64,000 nt of DNA, from assembly GCF_001507595.1 (NCBI RefSeq), contig NZ_LQBQ01000038.1, positions 1-64,000 on the forward strand, read 5' to 3'. Made by a program: the position numbers and the translations under genes. The notes under the pieces are model-generated. The model ran no database searches, had not been told where the DNA came from, and was given only the letters and a program-made list of their open reading frames with translations. This document shows positions 53,411 to 63,048 of the stretch, piece by piece (position 1 is the first letter of the stretch; every line of letters begins with the position of its first letter). The DNA is from Ruegeria marisrubri (lineage in GTDB: Bacteria; Pseudomonadota; Alphaproteobacteria; Rhodobacterales; Rhodobacteraceae).

Positions 53411-53989
53411 ATGTCACTGGAAAACTCCGCCGCCCTGGAATTTCTCTTGTCGCGCCGCTCGCGCCCGGCAAAGACGCTGGTCGCCCCTGCGCCCACGCGC
53501 GAGCAGCTGATGCCCCTGCTGACCGCCGCCGCGCGCAGCCCGGATCACGGCAAGCTGGAGCCGTGGCGTTTCGTGGTGCTGGAAAAGGGCGCGATGCCGC
53601 GCCTGGCCGAACTGACCGAAGCGCAGGGCAAGGCGCTTGGCAAATCTCCGGAGGAGATCGCCAAGGCGCGCAGCCAGTTCGACCAGAGCCATCTGGCGGT
53701 CGCGGTGATCGAGGTGCAGAAGCCCTCGGACAAGGTTCCGGCCATTGAGCAGACCTATTCCGCGGGCGCGGTTTGTCTGGGGTTGCTGAACGCGGCGCTC
53801 GCGGCGGGCTGGGGGGCCAACTGGCTGACCGGCTGGCAGGCGCATGATCGCGGGTTCTGCGAAGAAGGTCTGGGGCTGGCGGAAAACGAACGCATCGCCG
53901 GCCTGATCCACATCGCCACCGAAGGTGTCGCGCCGCCCGAACGCCCCCGCCCAGATCTGGATGCGATCACCACATGGGTGACGGAATGA
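53411..53989 (+). CDS. Nitroreductase family protein (YdjA-like)
   Basis: A 192-residue flavin reductase of the nitroreductase fold. The FMN-binding arginines and the SRRSRPAKTL...ARSPDHGKLEPWRFVVLE pattern are typical of YdjA. The C-terminal glycine stretch is less conserved. It reduces nitroaromatics or quinone-like molecules with NAD(P)H; natural substrate unknown. The stop overlaps the next gene by ATGA. Confidence 0.88.
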   Translation: MSLENSAALEFLLSRRSRPAKTLVAPAPTREQLMPLLTAAARSPDHGKLEPWRFVVLEKGAMPRLAELTEAQGKALGKSPEEIAKARSQFDQSHLAVAVIEVQKPSDKVPAIEQTYSAGAVCLGLLNAALAAGWGANWLTGWQAHDRGFCEEGLGLAENERIAGLIHIATEGVAPPERPRPDLDAITTWVTE

Positions 53990-54699
53990 TCATCCTGAAC
54001 TCATTCTTTCTGGCCCTTGGCCAACTCGGCGACCCGCGGTTTCGCAAGGTGCTGTTTTTGGGCGTCGGCCTGACCCTTGCGCTGCTGTTCGGCTTCACCG
54101 TCGCGGTGGTCTGGGGCGCGGGTTTCTTCATCGGAGACTCGGTGACCCTGCCCTGGCTCGGGACGATCACCTGGATCAATGACGTGGCCAGCTGGGCGAT
54201 GGTGCCGCTGATGCTGGTGCTGTCGGTGGTGTTGATGGTGCCCGTCGCCTCGGCCATCACCTCGATTTTCCTGGACGAGGTGGCCCAGGCGGTCGAGGAC
54301 AGGCACTTTCCCGATCTGCCCTTGGCCCGCAGCGTGCCGATCTCCGAGGCGGTGTGGGACACGTTCAGCTTTCTCGGCGTTCTGATCGTGGCCAACCTGC
54401 TGGCCCTGATCCTCTACGCGATCTTCACGCCGCTGGCGCCTTCCATCTTCTGGGGGCTGAACGGGTTCCTGCTGGGACGGGAGTATTTCACCCTGGCCGC
54501 GATCCGGCGCGTCGGGCGCGAGGGCGCGGGCAAGCTGCGCTCGCGTCACATGGCGACCATCTGGATCGCGGGGACATTGATGGCGGTGCCGCTGTCGGTG
54601 CCCCTGCTCAACCTGCTGGTTCCCATCATCGGGGCGGCCACGTTCACCCACATCTTCCACGGGCTGAATCGGCGCGCGAGTTCCGGGGATCAGCTGTAG
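53986..54699 (+). CDS. EI24/CysZ-like membrane protein
   Basis: A 237-residue membrane protein with about four to five hydrophobic segments. It matches the EI24/CysZ family by the FLDEVAQAVEDRHFPDLP and NGFLLGREYFTLAAIRRVG motifs. CysZ members move sulfate, but many alphaproteobacterial ones are uncharacterised. I use ATG 53986, which overlaps the upstream stop (ATGA), rather than ATG 53974. Its end overlaps the opposite-strand reductase by 10 bp. Confidence 0.85.
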   Translation: MIILNSFFLALGQLGDPRFRKVLFLGVGLTLALLFGFTVAVVWGAGFFIGDSVTLPWLGTITWINDVASWAMVPLMLVLSVVLMVPVASAITSIFLDEVAQAVEDRHFPDLPLARSVPISEAVWDTFSFLGVLIVANLLALILYAIFTPLAPSIFWGLNGFLLGREYFTLAAIRRVGREGAGKLRSRHMATIWIAGTLMAVPLSVPLLNLLVPIIGAATFTHIFHGLNRRASSGDQL

Positions 54700-56009
54700 A
54701 CGAAGGCTTCGCTGAGGATCTGGCGCGGTGGCACGCCCATCGCGACCAGATCCCGGCGGACCGAGTCCAGCATCGCGGGCGGCCCGCACAGGACAAAGAC
54801 CCAGTCCTTTTGCGCGGAGTCGTCAAAGACCTTTTCCAGAATCCTCCGATCGACCATTCCCACCTCACCCTGCCAGCCCTCCGGCGGCTCGGAGAGGACA
54901 TGGACCAGCCGCAGACGGCCTGCCTGCTCCATCGCGGCCAGTTCCTCGCCATCGACGATCTGCGATGCAGCCCGGTTGCCATAGAGCAGCGTCACCGGGC
55001 GCGGGTCGCCCTGCGCGCGCAGCTCGCGCAGCAGGCCCAGCATCGGCGCGATGCCGACGCCTCCGGCGATCAGCGCGATGCCCGGCGCGGTCTGGCCGGA
55101 CAGGGTCAGGTGACCGAAGGGCGCATCGAGATAGGCCCGCGTTCCGGCCGCGATGGTTCCGAGGCTGCGGGTGAAATCGCCGAGTTCCTTGATGACGAAG
55201 CGGATCTCGGGGCCTTCGGATGGCGCCGAGGCGATCGAGAACGGGTTGTCATTCACCGAGAACGGACTGCGCCCGACCTGCAGCCAGGCGAACTGCCCGG
55301 CCTCGTATCGCAGCCCGTCATGACCTTCGGGGGTCAGCACCATTTCCCATGTGCGCTCGGCCACGCGCCCGATCCTCGTGACCCGCCAGGGCCGCCGCAG
55401 CCGGGCGAGCGGCGCGAACAGGTAGACGCGCAGCAGGGACAGCACCGCGATGCCGCCAAGCCCCAGCCAGAGCGCCGCCAGCGCCGGATCGGCGCTGTAG
55501 CGTCCGGCCGCCAGCGCGTGCCAGATTGCGAATCCCGCCACCGCCAGGGCCGTCAGGCCATGCCCCAGCCGCCATTTCTCATAGCGTTTGCCCGGCGCGC
55601 TTCGCGACAGGGCAAGTCCGACCAGCACCGGCAGCAGGAACCATGCCATGGCCCCGGGCAGGATGGTTTCGGGCTGCCATGACAGGGTGAGTTGCCGCGT
55701 CGTGTCCCACGGATAGGCCGGGTTGCGCTCGGCCCGGTAGAGAAAGGGATGGATCAGCGCCAGCACCAGCGCCACGCGGCCCAGCAACTGGTGCCAGCGC
55801 ATGGTCACATCCATGCCGATCCGGCGCGAGATCACGCGGAACCGCCCCGAAAGCGGAAACTCGACCAGCAGGATGGCCGTCGCCAGCAGCCCGGCGCCGG
55901 TGGCCAGCTCGTCCCAGAGCGATCGCGGCGGGATACCCTGAAGCACCGCCAGCGCCACGGGCGCCAGCAGCGCGCCCAGATAGACCAGAAACAAAAGCCA
56001 GCCCGGCAA
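54690..56009 (-). CDS. Ferric reductase-like transmembrane / FAD-NAD oxidoreductase
   Basis: A 439-residue fused reductase. The N-terminal part (about 1-210) has six membrane segments with histidines at conserved positions (MRWHQLLGR, LALIHPFL, RLGHGLTALA, FAIWHAL) that would hold two haems. The C-terminal half (about 215-439) contains the FAD (NDNPFSIAS), NAD ribose (GGVGIAPML) and nicotinamide (VLCGPPAML) motifs. It carries electrons across the membrane, perhaps to ferric iron or to oxygen. Its downstream end overlaps the EI24 gene. Confidence 0.9.
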   Translation of the reverse strand: MPGWLLFLVYLGALLAPVALAVLQGIPPRSLWDELATGAGLLATAILLVEFPLSGRFRVISRRIGMDVTMRWHQLLGRVALVLALIHPFLYRAERNPAYPWDTTRQLTLSWQPETILPGAMAWFLLPVLVGLALSRSAPGKRYEKWRLGHGLTALAVAGFAIWHALAAGRYSADPALAALWLGLGGIAVLSLLRVYLFAPLARLRRPWRVTRIGRVAERTWEMVLTPEGHDGLRYEAGQFAWLQVGRSPFSVNDNPFSIASAPSEGPEIRFVIKELGDFTRSLGTIAAGTRAYLDAPFGHLTLSGQTAPGIALIAGGVGIAPMLGLLRELRAQGDPRPVTLLYGNRAASQIVDGEELAAMEQAGRLRLVHVLSEPPEGWQGEVGMVDRRILEKVFDDSAQKDWVFVLCGPPAMLDSVRRDLVAMGVPPRQILSEAFVYS

Positions 56010-56063
56010 GTCCTTCCTCCCCTCGGTCCTGCGGGGCCGCCAGCGCGCCCTGCCCGCCGGGGA

Positions 56064-56339
56064 TCAGTCGCGCGGGCCCAGCCGGTTCATCCAGTCAAAG
56101 TCCCTGACGGTAATAAGGCCCGAAATGATGATCCCCGCAATGATCATCCACAGGATCACGGCGATCAGCGTCGTGATCCAGGCCTTTTTCTTGAGGTGAT
56201 GCTCTTCCGGCGCGCCCGCATGCGTGCCCGGCACGATTTCACCCAGGTCGCCCTGCGTCTTGATCCGGATCGGCAGGACGATGAGGAAGGTCATGAACCA
56301 GATGACGGCGAACAGCACCAGGGCCGCGGTGATCGTCAT
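56064..56339 (-). CDS. DUF1467 family membrane protein
   Basis: A 91-residue protein with two hydrophobic segments (about 3-22 and 55-75). It matches the DUF1467 type, a small alphaproteobacterial membrane family often next to the methylmalonyl-CoA epimerase gene, as here (24-bp gap). The LPIRIKTQGDLGEIVPGTHAGAPEEHHLKKK part is cytoplasmic. Function unknown. Confidence 0.85.
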   Translation of the reverse strand: MTITAALVLFAVIWFMTFLIVLPIRIKTQGDLGEIVPGTHAGAPEEHHLKKKAWITTLIAVILWMIIAGIIISGLITVRDFDWMNRLGPRD

Positions 56340-56363
56340 GTCGGGGTCTCCGGAATGGTGGCG

Positions 56364-56768
56364 TCAGACCTGCTCGAGTTCGACGAGGCAGCCGTTGAAA
56401 TCCTTGGGGTGCAGGAACAGAACCGGCTTGCCATGCGCGCCGATCTTGGGCTCTCCGGACCCCAGCACGCGGGCGCCGGTTTCCTTGAGGTGATCGCGGG
56501 CGGCGATGATGTCCTCGACCTCGTAGCAGACATGGTGGATGCCGCCCGAGGGGTTCTTTTCAAGGAAACCCTTGATCGGGCTGTCCTCGCCCAGCGGATA
56601 GAGAAGCTCGATCTTGGTGTTCGGCAACTCGATGAATACGACGGTGACGCCGTGGTCGGGCTCGTCCTGCGGTGCGCCGACCTTGGCGCCCAGCGCGGTG
56701 CGGTATTGCTCGGACGCTGCCTCGAGATCCGGAACAGCAATGGCGACATGGTTCAGGCGGCCGATCAT
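56364..56768 (-). CDS. mce: Methylmalonyl-CoA epimerase
   Basis: A 134-residue vicinal-oxygen-chelate protein. The metal ligands and core are in RLNHVAIAVPDLEAA, NPSGGIHHVCYEVED and PKDFNGCLVELEQV, all typical. It converts (S)- to (R)-methylmalonyl-CoA in propionyl-CoA or ethylmalonyl-CoA metabolism. AGAGGAGA precedes the ATG. It heads the short operon with the DUF1467 gene. Confidence 0.95.
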   Translation of the reverse strand: MIGRLNHVAIAVPDLEAASEQYRTALGAKVGAPQDEPDHGVTVVFIELPNTKIELLYPLGEDSPIKGFLEKNPSGGIHHVCYEVEDIIAARDHLKETGARVLGSGEPKIGAHGKPVLFLHPKDFNGCLVELEQV

Positions 56769-56905
56769 GGGCGTCTCCTCTTTCCTCCGTTCAGACGGGG
56801 TTATGGGGGCTGCCCATCCAAAGGGCAAGTGCGCCAAAGCGCCCATTAACCCCTCGTTAGCCGGTTTTGCCTAGCAATGAAGCATCTGCTGAAGGGGAGC
56901 TTGCC

Positions 56906-57625
56906 ATGGACGATTCGGATCTGTTTGCCGCGCCGCACCGCCGCCCAAGCCTGACGCGACCGTTGCTGGGCCTGACGATTCTGGTGATTGAGGACAGCCG
57001 ATACGCCTGCGACGCGATGCGCCTGATGTGCCTGCACAGCGGTGCCCGGATCCGCCGGGCCGATTGCCTGAAATCCGCGTGCCGGCATCTGCAGGTCTAT
57101 CGGCCGTCGGTGGTCATCGTGGATCTGGGCCTGCCGGACGGCTCGGGGGCCGAATTGATCGAAAACCTCGCCGCAGCGACACCGCGGATATCGGCGATCC
57201 TGGGGACGTCGGGCGACGACTTTGCCGAAAGCGTGGCGCTGGCCGCCGGCGCTGACGGGTTCCTGGAAAAGCCTCTCTCCTCGCTGGCGGCCTTTCAGGA
57301 AAAAATCCTGTCGGCACTGCCGCCGGACCTGCGCCCGCATGGCCCGCGTCCACTTGTGGATGAGGCCATCTGCCCTGACCCGATGGCCTATCGCGACGAC
57401 ATGGCCCATGTCGCCGACCTGCTGACCGAGCCCCGCGACGAGCGGGTGCTGGATTACGCCGCCCAGTTCGTCAACGGCGTCGCCCGCGCGGCGAAGGATC
57501 ACGTTCTGGCGGATGCGGCCCAGGCGGTGGCCCGCTCGCGCAAGCGCGGCGCGCCGGTTGGCGCGGAAACGGCACGCCTGGCGGGCCTGGTGCAGAACAG
57601 GCTGGAACGGCGCGAGGCGATCTGA
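56906..57625 (+). CDS. Response regulator with receiver domain and unknown C-terminal domain
   Basis: A 239-residue protein. The receiver domain (about 23-140) has the acidic pair E29/D30, phosphorylation site D73 (VIVDLGLPDGSG), switch residues T101/S102 and K122 in EKPLS. The C-terminal 100 residues (about 140-239) are helical, with no DNA-binding motif I can see. No histidine kinase is adjacent, so it is an orphan. GGGGAG precedes the ATG; 13 upstream codons in frame are not used. Confidence 0.9.
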   Translation: MDDSDLFAAPHRRPSLTRPLLGLTILVIEDSRYACDAMRLMCLHSGARIRRADCLKSACRHLQVYRPSVVIVDLGLPDGSGAELIENLAAATPRISAILGTSGDDFAESVALAAGADGFLEKPLSSLAAFQEKILSALPPDLRPHGPRPLVDEAICPDPMAYRDDMAHVADLLTEPRDERVLDYAAQFVNGVARAAKDHVLADAAQAVARSRKRGAPVGAETARLAGLVQNRLERREAI

Positions 57626-57626
57626 C

Positions 57627-57773
57627 ATGACCGAAGCCGTTCTGGGCCTGATCGCATCGTTCGGTCTGGGCCTTTTGTTGCATGCGCGCTCTCGCGCCAG
57701 GGCCATAAGGCAAAGACGCGAAGGCGCTGGTGACGCGTTCATGCGACTGGTTCTGACGAGGCACGACGACTGA
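57627..57773 (+). CDS. Small membrane-anchored protein (48 residues)
   Basis: A 48-residue frame begins one base after the response regulator stop. It has one hydrophobic segment (VLGLIASFGLGLLLHA, residues 5-20) followed by a basic tail with many arginines, giving an inside-positive C terminus. It is close enough to be co-translated with the response regulator. No family is recognised. Confidence 0.6.
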   Translation: MTEAVLGLIASFGLGLLLHARSRARAIRQRREGAGDAFMRLVLTRHDD

Positions 57774-57890
57774 GACCGGCGGGCGGGCCGATCACGCGTT
57801 CCGCCGGTGCCCTGAGCGGACAGGCGACAACCTGCCCGACCGGTTTCACGACTCGGCCCACCGCCCCTTGGCGGGACGTCGTGATCCGGC

Positions 57891-57925
57891 CCTGTCTCGC
57901 CGCCCACGCGGGGCGGCGACACAGG
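57891..57925 (-). terminator. Long hairpin immediately after aspS
   Basis: On the minus strand the 15-base arms (57911-57925 and 57891-57905) pair with one mismatch around a 5-base loop, and the first arm abuts the aspS stop codon. There is no T-run, so it may end transcription or protect the 3' end. Confidence 0.55.
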
Positions 57926-59701
57926 TCACTCCTGCGGAATGATGCGCAGGCCGAGGTCCATCAGCTGATCCGAGGTCGGGTCCGACGGCGCCTGCATCAT
58001 CAGATCCTCGGCGCGCTGGTTCATCGGGAACATCATGACTTCGCGGATGTTGGCCTCGTCGGCCAGCAGCATCACGATCCGGTCGATACCGGCAGCACAG
58101 CCCCCGTGCGGCGGGGCGCCATAGTGGAACGCGTTGAACAGCGCGCCAAAGCGGCTTTTGACCTCATCCTCGCCATAGCCGGCCAGTTCGAAGGCCTTGA
58201 GCATGATCTCGGGCTTGTGGTTGCGGATCGCGCCCGAGACGATCTCGTAGCCGTTGCAGGCCAGGTCATACTGATAGCCCTTGACCTCGAGCGGATCGCC
58301 CTCCAGCGCCTCCATCCCGCCCTGCGGCATCGAGAATGGGTTGTGCTCGAAGTCGATCTCTCCGGTCTCGTCGTCCTTCTCGTAGATCGGGAAATCGACG
58401 ATCCAGGCAAAGGCGAACCGGTCCTTGTCGGTCAGGCCCAGTTCCTCGCCGATCACGTCGCGGGCCTTGCCGGCGACCTTTTCGAAGGTCTTGGGCTTGC
58501 CACCCAGGAAGAAGGCCGCATCCCCCTTGCCGAGACCCAGCTGCAGGCGGATCGCCTCGGTGCGCTCGGGGCCGATGTTCTTGGCCAGCGGGCCGGCGGC
58601 CTCCGTCCCGTTCTCGCCCTCGCGCCAAAAGATGTAGCCCATCCCCGGCAGGCCCTCTTTCTGGGCAAAGGCGTTCATCCGGTCGCAGAACTTGCGGCTG
58701 CCGCCACCCGGCGCCGGGATGGCGCGGATCTGGGTGCCTTCCTGTTCCAGCAGCTTGGCGAAGATGGCAAAGCCGGAGCCGCGGAAATGCTCGGAGCAGT
58801 CCTGCATCTTGATCGGGTTGCGCAGGTCGGGCTTGTCGGTGCCATACCACAGCGCCGCATCCTTGTAGGAAATCTGCGGCCAGACCTTGTCGACCTTCCG
58901 GCCATTGCCGAATTCCTCGAAGATGCCGGTCAGCACGGGCTGGATCGTGTCGAACACGTCCTGCTGGGTGACGAAGCTCATCTCGAGGTCGAGCTGGTAG
59001 AAGTCGGTCGGCGAGCGGTCGGCGCGCGGGTCCTCGTCGCGGAAGCAGGGCGCGATCTGGAAATACTTGTCGAAGCCCGACACCATGATCAGCTGCTTGA
59101 ACTGCTGCGGCGCCTGCGGCAGCGCATAGAACTTGCCCGGATGCAGGCGCGAGGGCACCAGGAAGTCGCGCGCGCCCTCGGGCGAGGAGGCGGTGATGAT
59201 CGGGGTCTGGTATTCGCGGAAGCCGCTCTCCCACATGCGGCGGCGCATCGAGGCCACCACGTCCGAGCGCAACGTCATGTTGCGCTGCATCGCCTCGCGG
59301 CGCAGGTCCAGGTAGCGATAGCGCAGGCGGGTTTCCTCGGGGTATTCCTGATCGCCGAACACCATCAGCGGCAGTTCCTCGGCCTTGCCCAGCACGTCCA
59401 ATTCGCGGACATAGACCTCGATCTCGCCGGTGGGCAGCTTGGGGTTCACCAGTTCGGGGTCGCGCGCCTTGACCGTGCCGTCGATGCGGATGCACCACTC
59501 GGACCGGACCTTTTCCAGTTCGGCGAACGCGGCGCTGTCGCCGTCGCACAGAACCTGCGTCACGCCGTAGTGATCGCGCAGGTCGATGAACAGCACGCCG
59601 CCGTGGTCGCGAACGCGATGGACCCAGCCCGACAGGCGGACGGTTTCACCAACATTGGCGGCAGTCAGATCGGCGCAGGTGTGGCTGCGATAGGCGTGCA
59701 T
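57926..59701 (-). CDS. aspS: Aspartyl-tRNA synthetase
   Basis: A 591-residue class IIb synthetase of bacterial size. The OB-fold anticodon-binding domain is N-terminal (about 15-100). Motif 2 is [24 protein letters not shown] and motif 3 includes [14 protein letters not shown], with the bacterial GAD insertion in between (about 290-420). Alphaproteobacteria often use a nondiscriminating form that also charges tRNA-Asn, which sequence alone does not settle here. GAAGGGA precedes the ATG. Confidence 0.98.
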   Translation of the reverse strand: MHAYRSHTCADLTAANVGETVRLSGWVHRVRDHGGVLFIDLRDHYGVTQVLCDGDSAAFAELEKVRSEWCIRIDGTVKARDPELVNPKLPTGEIEVYVRELDVLGKAEELPLMVFGDQEYPEETRLRYRYLDLRREAMQRNMTLRSDVVASMRRRMWESGFREYQTPIITASSPEGARDFLVPSRLHPGKFYALPQAPQQFKQLIMVSGFDKYFQIAPCFRDEDPRADRSPTDFYQLDLEMSFVTQQDVFDTIQPVLTGIFEEFGNGRKVDKVWPQISYKDAALWYGTDKPDLRNPIKMQDCSEHFRGSGFAIFAKLLEQEGTQIRAIPAPGGGSRKFCDRMNAFAQKEGLPGMGYIFWREGENGTEAAGPLAKNIGPERTEAIRLQLGLGKGDAAFFLGGKPKTFEKVAGKARDVIGEELGLTDKDRFAFAWIVDFPIYEKDDETGEIDFEHNPFSMPQGGMEALEGDPLEVKGYQYDLACNGYEIVSGAIRNHKPEIMLKAFELAGYGEDEVKSRFGALFNAFHYGAPPHGGCAAGIDRIVMLLADEANIREVMMFPMNQRAEDLMMQAPSDPTSDQLMDLGLRIIPQE

Positions 59702-59907
59702 CGGTCATATCCCTTCGGGCGGAGAATTCGTCGCGCCGATACACCGCGATGCGCCGGGGAAGTCAAGGGTTCCCCCGCGCAGCAGGCCGGTTGACACCGA
59801 AAAGAGAGACAAATCGTGATTTTGTAGTATCTTTCCAATGATGTGTTATCGTTTTGCGCGACCCGGATTTCGAAATGCCCCCATGACGGGCAGGAGAGAA
59901 AAGGATC

Positions 59908-61134
59908 ATGTGGCAGAGTGTTTTGGATCGTGTTCTGAGTTCGTTGATCGCCCAAGGCGCGTTGCGGGTGACCTATCCGAATGGCGAGACGTGCCTCTAT
60001 GGCGACGGATCGGCCCCCGCCCCCGAGATACATATCCATGACGAGGGGCTGGTGGCGCGATTGTGCCGAAATCCCGAACTGGCCTTTGGCGAAGGCTACA
60101 TGGACGGCACCCTGACGACCGGCGACAGTTCGCTGGAGGACGTTCTGCGCGTGGCGATTCGCAACGTGGCGGCGGGCAACTTTCCTCCCGTCTATCACTG
60201 GATCGACCAGGTGCGGTTCATGCTGCGCCCGATCCAGCAGCGCAACACGACCGGCCTGGCGCGCCGCAACGTGGCCCATCACTATGACATCTCGGACGAG
60301 TTCTATCGCCTGATGCTGGACGAGGACATGCAATACAGCTGCGCCTATTTCTCGGACCCCGGCATGACGCTGGAACAGGCGCAGGCGGCGAAAAAGGCGC
60401 ATATCGCGCGCAAGCTCTGTCTCAAGCCGGGATCGCATGTGCTGGACATCGGCTGTGGCTGGGGCGGGCTGGCGCTGACGCTGGCGCGCGACCACGGCGC
60501 AAGGGTGACCGGCCTGACCCTGTCGCAGAACCAGTATGAAACCGCCAGGGAACGCGCCGCCCGTGCCGGGTTGCAGGACCGGATCGAGATCCGCCTGCAG
60601 GATTACCGCGAGCTTGACGGAGAGTTTGACCGCATCGTGTCGGTCGGGATGCTGGAGCATGTCGGGGCGCCGCATTACCGCGAGTTCTTCACCAAGGTCG
60701 CCAACCTGCTGCACCCCGACGGGGTCGCCCTGATTCACACGATCGGGCGCAACGGGCCGCCGACGAACCAGTCGCCCTGGCTGAACAAGTATATCTTCCC
60801 CGGCGGCTACGTGCCGTCGCTGTCCGAGCTGGTGCAGCCGATCTCGTATACCGGCCTGTGGAACCTCGATATCGAGAGCCTGCGCCTGCACTACGCCATG
60901 ACGCTGCGCTGCTGGCGGGAGAACTTCGAGGCGAATCTGGACCGGGTACGCGCCATGTATGACGACCGGTTCATCCGCATGTGGCGGTTCTACCTGACCA
61001 TCTGCATCCTTGTCTTCGAAGAGCGCGACCAGACGGTGTTCCAATTCCAGCTTGGCCACCGCCGGGACGCGGTGCCGCTGACCCGCGATTACCTGTATTC
61101 CGAGAATGACAGGCTGCGCGACGCGGCCGAATGA
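59908..61134 (+). CDS. cfa: Cyclopropane-fatty-acyl-phospholipid synthase family methyltransferase
   Basis: A 408-residue enzyme. The SAM motif is VLDIGCGWGGLAL (about residues 178-190), the family stretch YSCAYFSDPGMTLEQAQ is upstream, and the conserved IVSVGMLEHVG lies further on. The C-terminal WNLDIESLRLHYAMTLRCW is typical. It adds a methylene bridge to unsaturated acyl chains of membrane lipids. Similar proteins can methylate other lipids, so the product is inferred. The ATG at 59908 has AGGAGAGAAAAGG about 10 bases upstream. Confidence 0.95.
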   Translation: MWQSVLDRVLSSLIAQGALRVTYPNGETCLYGDGSAPAPEIHIHDEGLVARLCRNPELAFGEGYMDGTLTTGDSSLEDVLRVAIRNVAAGNFPPVYHWIDQVRFMLRPIQQRNTTGLARRNVAHHYDISDEFYRLMLDEDMQYSCAYFSDPGMTLEQAQAAKKAHIARKLCLKPGSHVLDIGCGWGGLALTLARDHGARVTGLTLSQNQYETARERAARAGLQDRIEIRLQDYRELDGEFDRIVSVGMLEHVGAPHYREFFTKVANLLHPDGVALIHTIGRNGPPTNQSPWLNKYIFPGGYVPSLSELVQPISYTGLWNLDIESLRLHYAMTLRCWRENFEANLDRVRAMYDDRFIRMWRFYLTICILVFEERDQTVFQFQLGHRRDAVPLTRDYLYSENDRLRDAAE

Positions 61135-61140
61135 TCCGGT

Positions 61141-61788
61141 TTACCCGGACACCAGTTCCACCGGGATCAGGCCGCGCAGGGAGTTTCCGACGAAAACCTG
61201 CCTTGCGCCCATAAGGTCGCTCAAGGTCAGCGGTTCTTCGGCGAACTGACCTTTTTCCAGCAACTCTTCGCGCAGAATGCCAGGCAGCAGGCCGCTGGAC
61301 AGGGGCGGCGTCACCTTTCGTCCGTCGCGGGTCTCGACGAAGACATTGGTGATCGTGCCCTCGCACAGCTCGCCACGCTCGTTGAGAAACAGCAACTCGT
61401 CCACGCCCCGAGGCAGGTTTGCGCGGGCGGTGTCGTAGAGCGCGCGCCGCGTCGTCTTGTGGCGCAACCACGGGTCGTCCGAGATCAGCCGGGTCTTTGC
61501 GATGGCGACGCGCCAAAGCGGCGGGGTGTCGGTCAGCGGGCCGGTCGCCAGCTCGAACGCGCCGGATATGTCCAGCGTCAGTCGGCACCTCAGGGGGGCG
61601 TCGCCCTTTGCCTCGGTCGGCGTGGCCTCGGCGCGAACGCGGTCAAAGGGCATTCCCAGCGCGGCCGCGGATCTGGCCATGCGCGCCAGATGGCGGTCGC
61701 GGCGGACAAGTCCTGCGCCGGGCCGATAGCCCAGGGTTTCGATCAGGCGGAAACCAGGCTCAGCTGGCGGGCAAAGCGCGCTTTCCAT
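61141..61788 (-). CDS. pabC: Aminotransferase class IV, 4-amino-4-deoxychorismate lyase-like
   Basis: A 215-residue PLP enzyme. The lysine that binds PLP is K111 (RHKTTRR) and the phosphate/substrate loop is CEGTITNVF (about 142-150). It is shorter than E. coli PabC (269) but fits the small PabC-like group. It would release p-aminobenzoate and pyruvate from aminodeoxychorismate for folate. The ATG at 61788 has CGAGGAGG upstream and lies 46 bp inside the 3' end of pabB. A longer frame upstream in this phase is not used. Confidence 0.88.
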   Translation of the reverse strand: MESALCPPAEPGFRLIETLGYRPGAGLVRRDRHLARMARSAAALGMPFDRVRAEATPTEAKGDAPLRCRLTLDISGAFELATGPLTDTPPLWRVAIAKTRLISDDPWLRHKTTRRALYDTARANLPRGVDELLFLNERGELCEGTITNVFVETRDGRKVTPPLSSGLLPGILREELLEKGQFAEEPLTLSDLMGARQVFVGNSLRGLIPVELVSG

Positions 61789-62876
61789 AGTGCCTCCTCG
61801 TATTCGGACGGGGCCGTGCTGTCCCAGACCACGCCCCCGCCGACATTCAGCGTGGCGCGCGCCCCTTCGACCATCAGGGTGCGGATCGCCACGTTGAATT
61901 CCGACCGGCCATCGGGGGCAGCCCAGCCGATGGTGCCGCAATAGATATCGCGCGGCCACGGTTCGAGATCGTTGAGAATCTCCATCGCGCGGATTTTCGG
62001 CGCGCCGGTGATCGAGCCGCAGGGAAACAGCGCCGTCAGGATCTCGGACAGGCCGGCATCGGTGCGCAGTTGTGCCCGCACCAGCGACACCATCTGGTGC
62101 ACGGTGGCATAGGTTTCGACCTTGAACAGCTCGGGCACCTTGACCGATCCGGGCACCGCGACGCGGGAAATGTCGTTGCGCAGCAGATCGACGATCATCA
62201 GGTTCTCAGCCCGGTTCTTTTCGTCGCTGGCCAGAAACGCGCGGCGGCGGGCGTCCTCGGCCGGGTCGGCGCTGCGGGGCTGGGTGCCCTTCATCGGGCG
62301 GGTCTCGATCACGCCATCCGCATCGGTGCGGAAGAACAGCTCGGGCGAGCGGCTCAGCAGATCCGGCAGCCCCGACTGCTGCACCAGCGCGCCGTGGCCG
62401 ACCGGCTGGCGTTCGGCCAGCGCGGCGTAGAGCGCGGCGCCGTCGCCCGCGACGCCCAGATCAATCGGAAAGGTCAGGTTGGCCTGATAGATGTCCCCGG
62501 CCCCGATCGCCTCGTGCACGGCCCGGAACGCGCGCGAATATTGCGCCTCGTCCCAGCGCGGCGCGAAACGGGTGAAACCGCCGCCTGCGCCGGGCAGCGG
62601 GTGGGACGACGGGCCATCGAAAACGCCAAAGCACAGCAGGGGCAGGCGGCGGCCCGACGGCAGTCGCGCGGCAAGGCGGGGCTCCAGCGCGTAGCCCAGC
62701 TCGTAGCTGGCATAGCCGGCCAGCCAGCCGCCCCGCGCCCGCGCCGCATCGAGCGCCGCCAGCGCAGCGGGCACCTCTGCCGGTTCATCGGCCCGGATCA
62801 GTTCCAGTGGTCGGTCGAAACATGTTCCCTGCCCCGCCGGCCCATGATCGAAACGAATACGCAAGAGATTCCCCAT
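61743..62876 (-). CDS. pabB: Aminodeoxychorismate synthase component I
   Basis: A 377-residue chorismate-binding protein. The lysine of the PabB motif is present in RPMKGTQPR, and the core shows ENLMIVDLLRNDISRV, PCGSITGAPKIRAMEIL and YCGTIGWAAPDG. With an amidotransferase it makes aminodeoxychorismate. It is shorter than E. coli PabB at the N terminus. The ATG at 62876 follows a weak site (GCGGAAA). The end overlaps pabC by 46 bp in another phase, a clear case of long coupled overlap. Confidence 0.92.
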   Translation of the reverse strand: MGNLLRIRFDHGPAGQGTCFDRPLELIRADEPAEVPAALAALDAARARGGWLAGYASYELGYALEPRLAARLPSGRRLPLLCFGVFDGPSSHPLPGAGGGFTRFAPRWDEAQYSRAFRAVHEAIGAGDIYQANLTFPIDLGVAGDGAALYAALAERQPVGHGALVQQSGLPDLLSRSPELFFRTDADGVIETRPMKGTQPRSADPAEDARRRAFLASDEKNRAENLMIVDLLRNDISRVAVPGSVKVPELFKVETYATVHQMVSLVRAQLRTDAGLSEILTALFPCGSITGAPKIRAMEILNDLEPWPRDIYCGTIGWAAPDGRSEFNVAIRTLMVEGARATLNVGGGVVWDSTAPSEYEEALWKARFARQLSLVSA

Positions 62877-63048
62877 TTTCCGCAGGGCGCGGTATAGAGA
62901 TTCCAGCGCCGAACGAAAGGGAGGAAAGCGGCAAATCCGCCGCTGTTTCCGATCCCCCTTGCACCTTTTCGCGCGGTGCCTATAACGCACGACAATTTGG
63001 GCGCTCGGTCGGCGCCCCTGACTCGCGCACAATCGAAGGAACCTGGCC

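Noticed and set aside
57881..59794. 637-codon plus-strand frame opposite aspS
   Set aside because: Shadow of aspS; no motifs and an Arg/His-rich composition.
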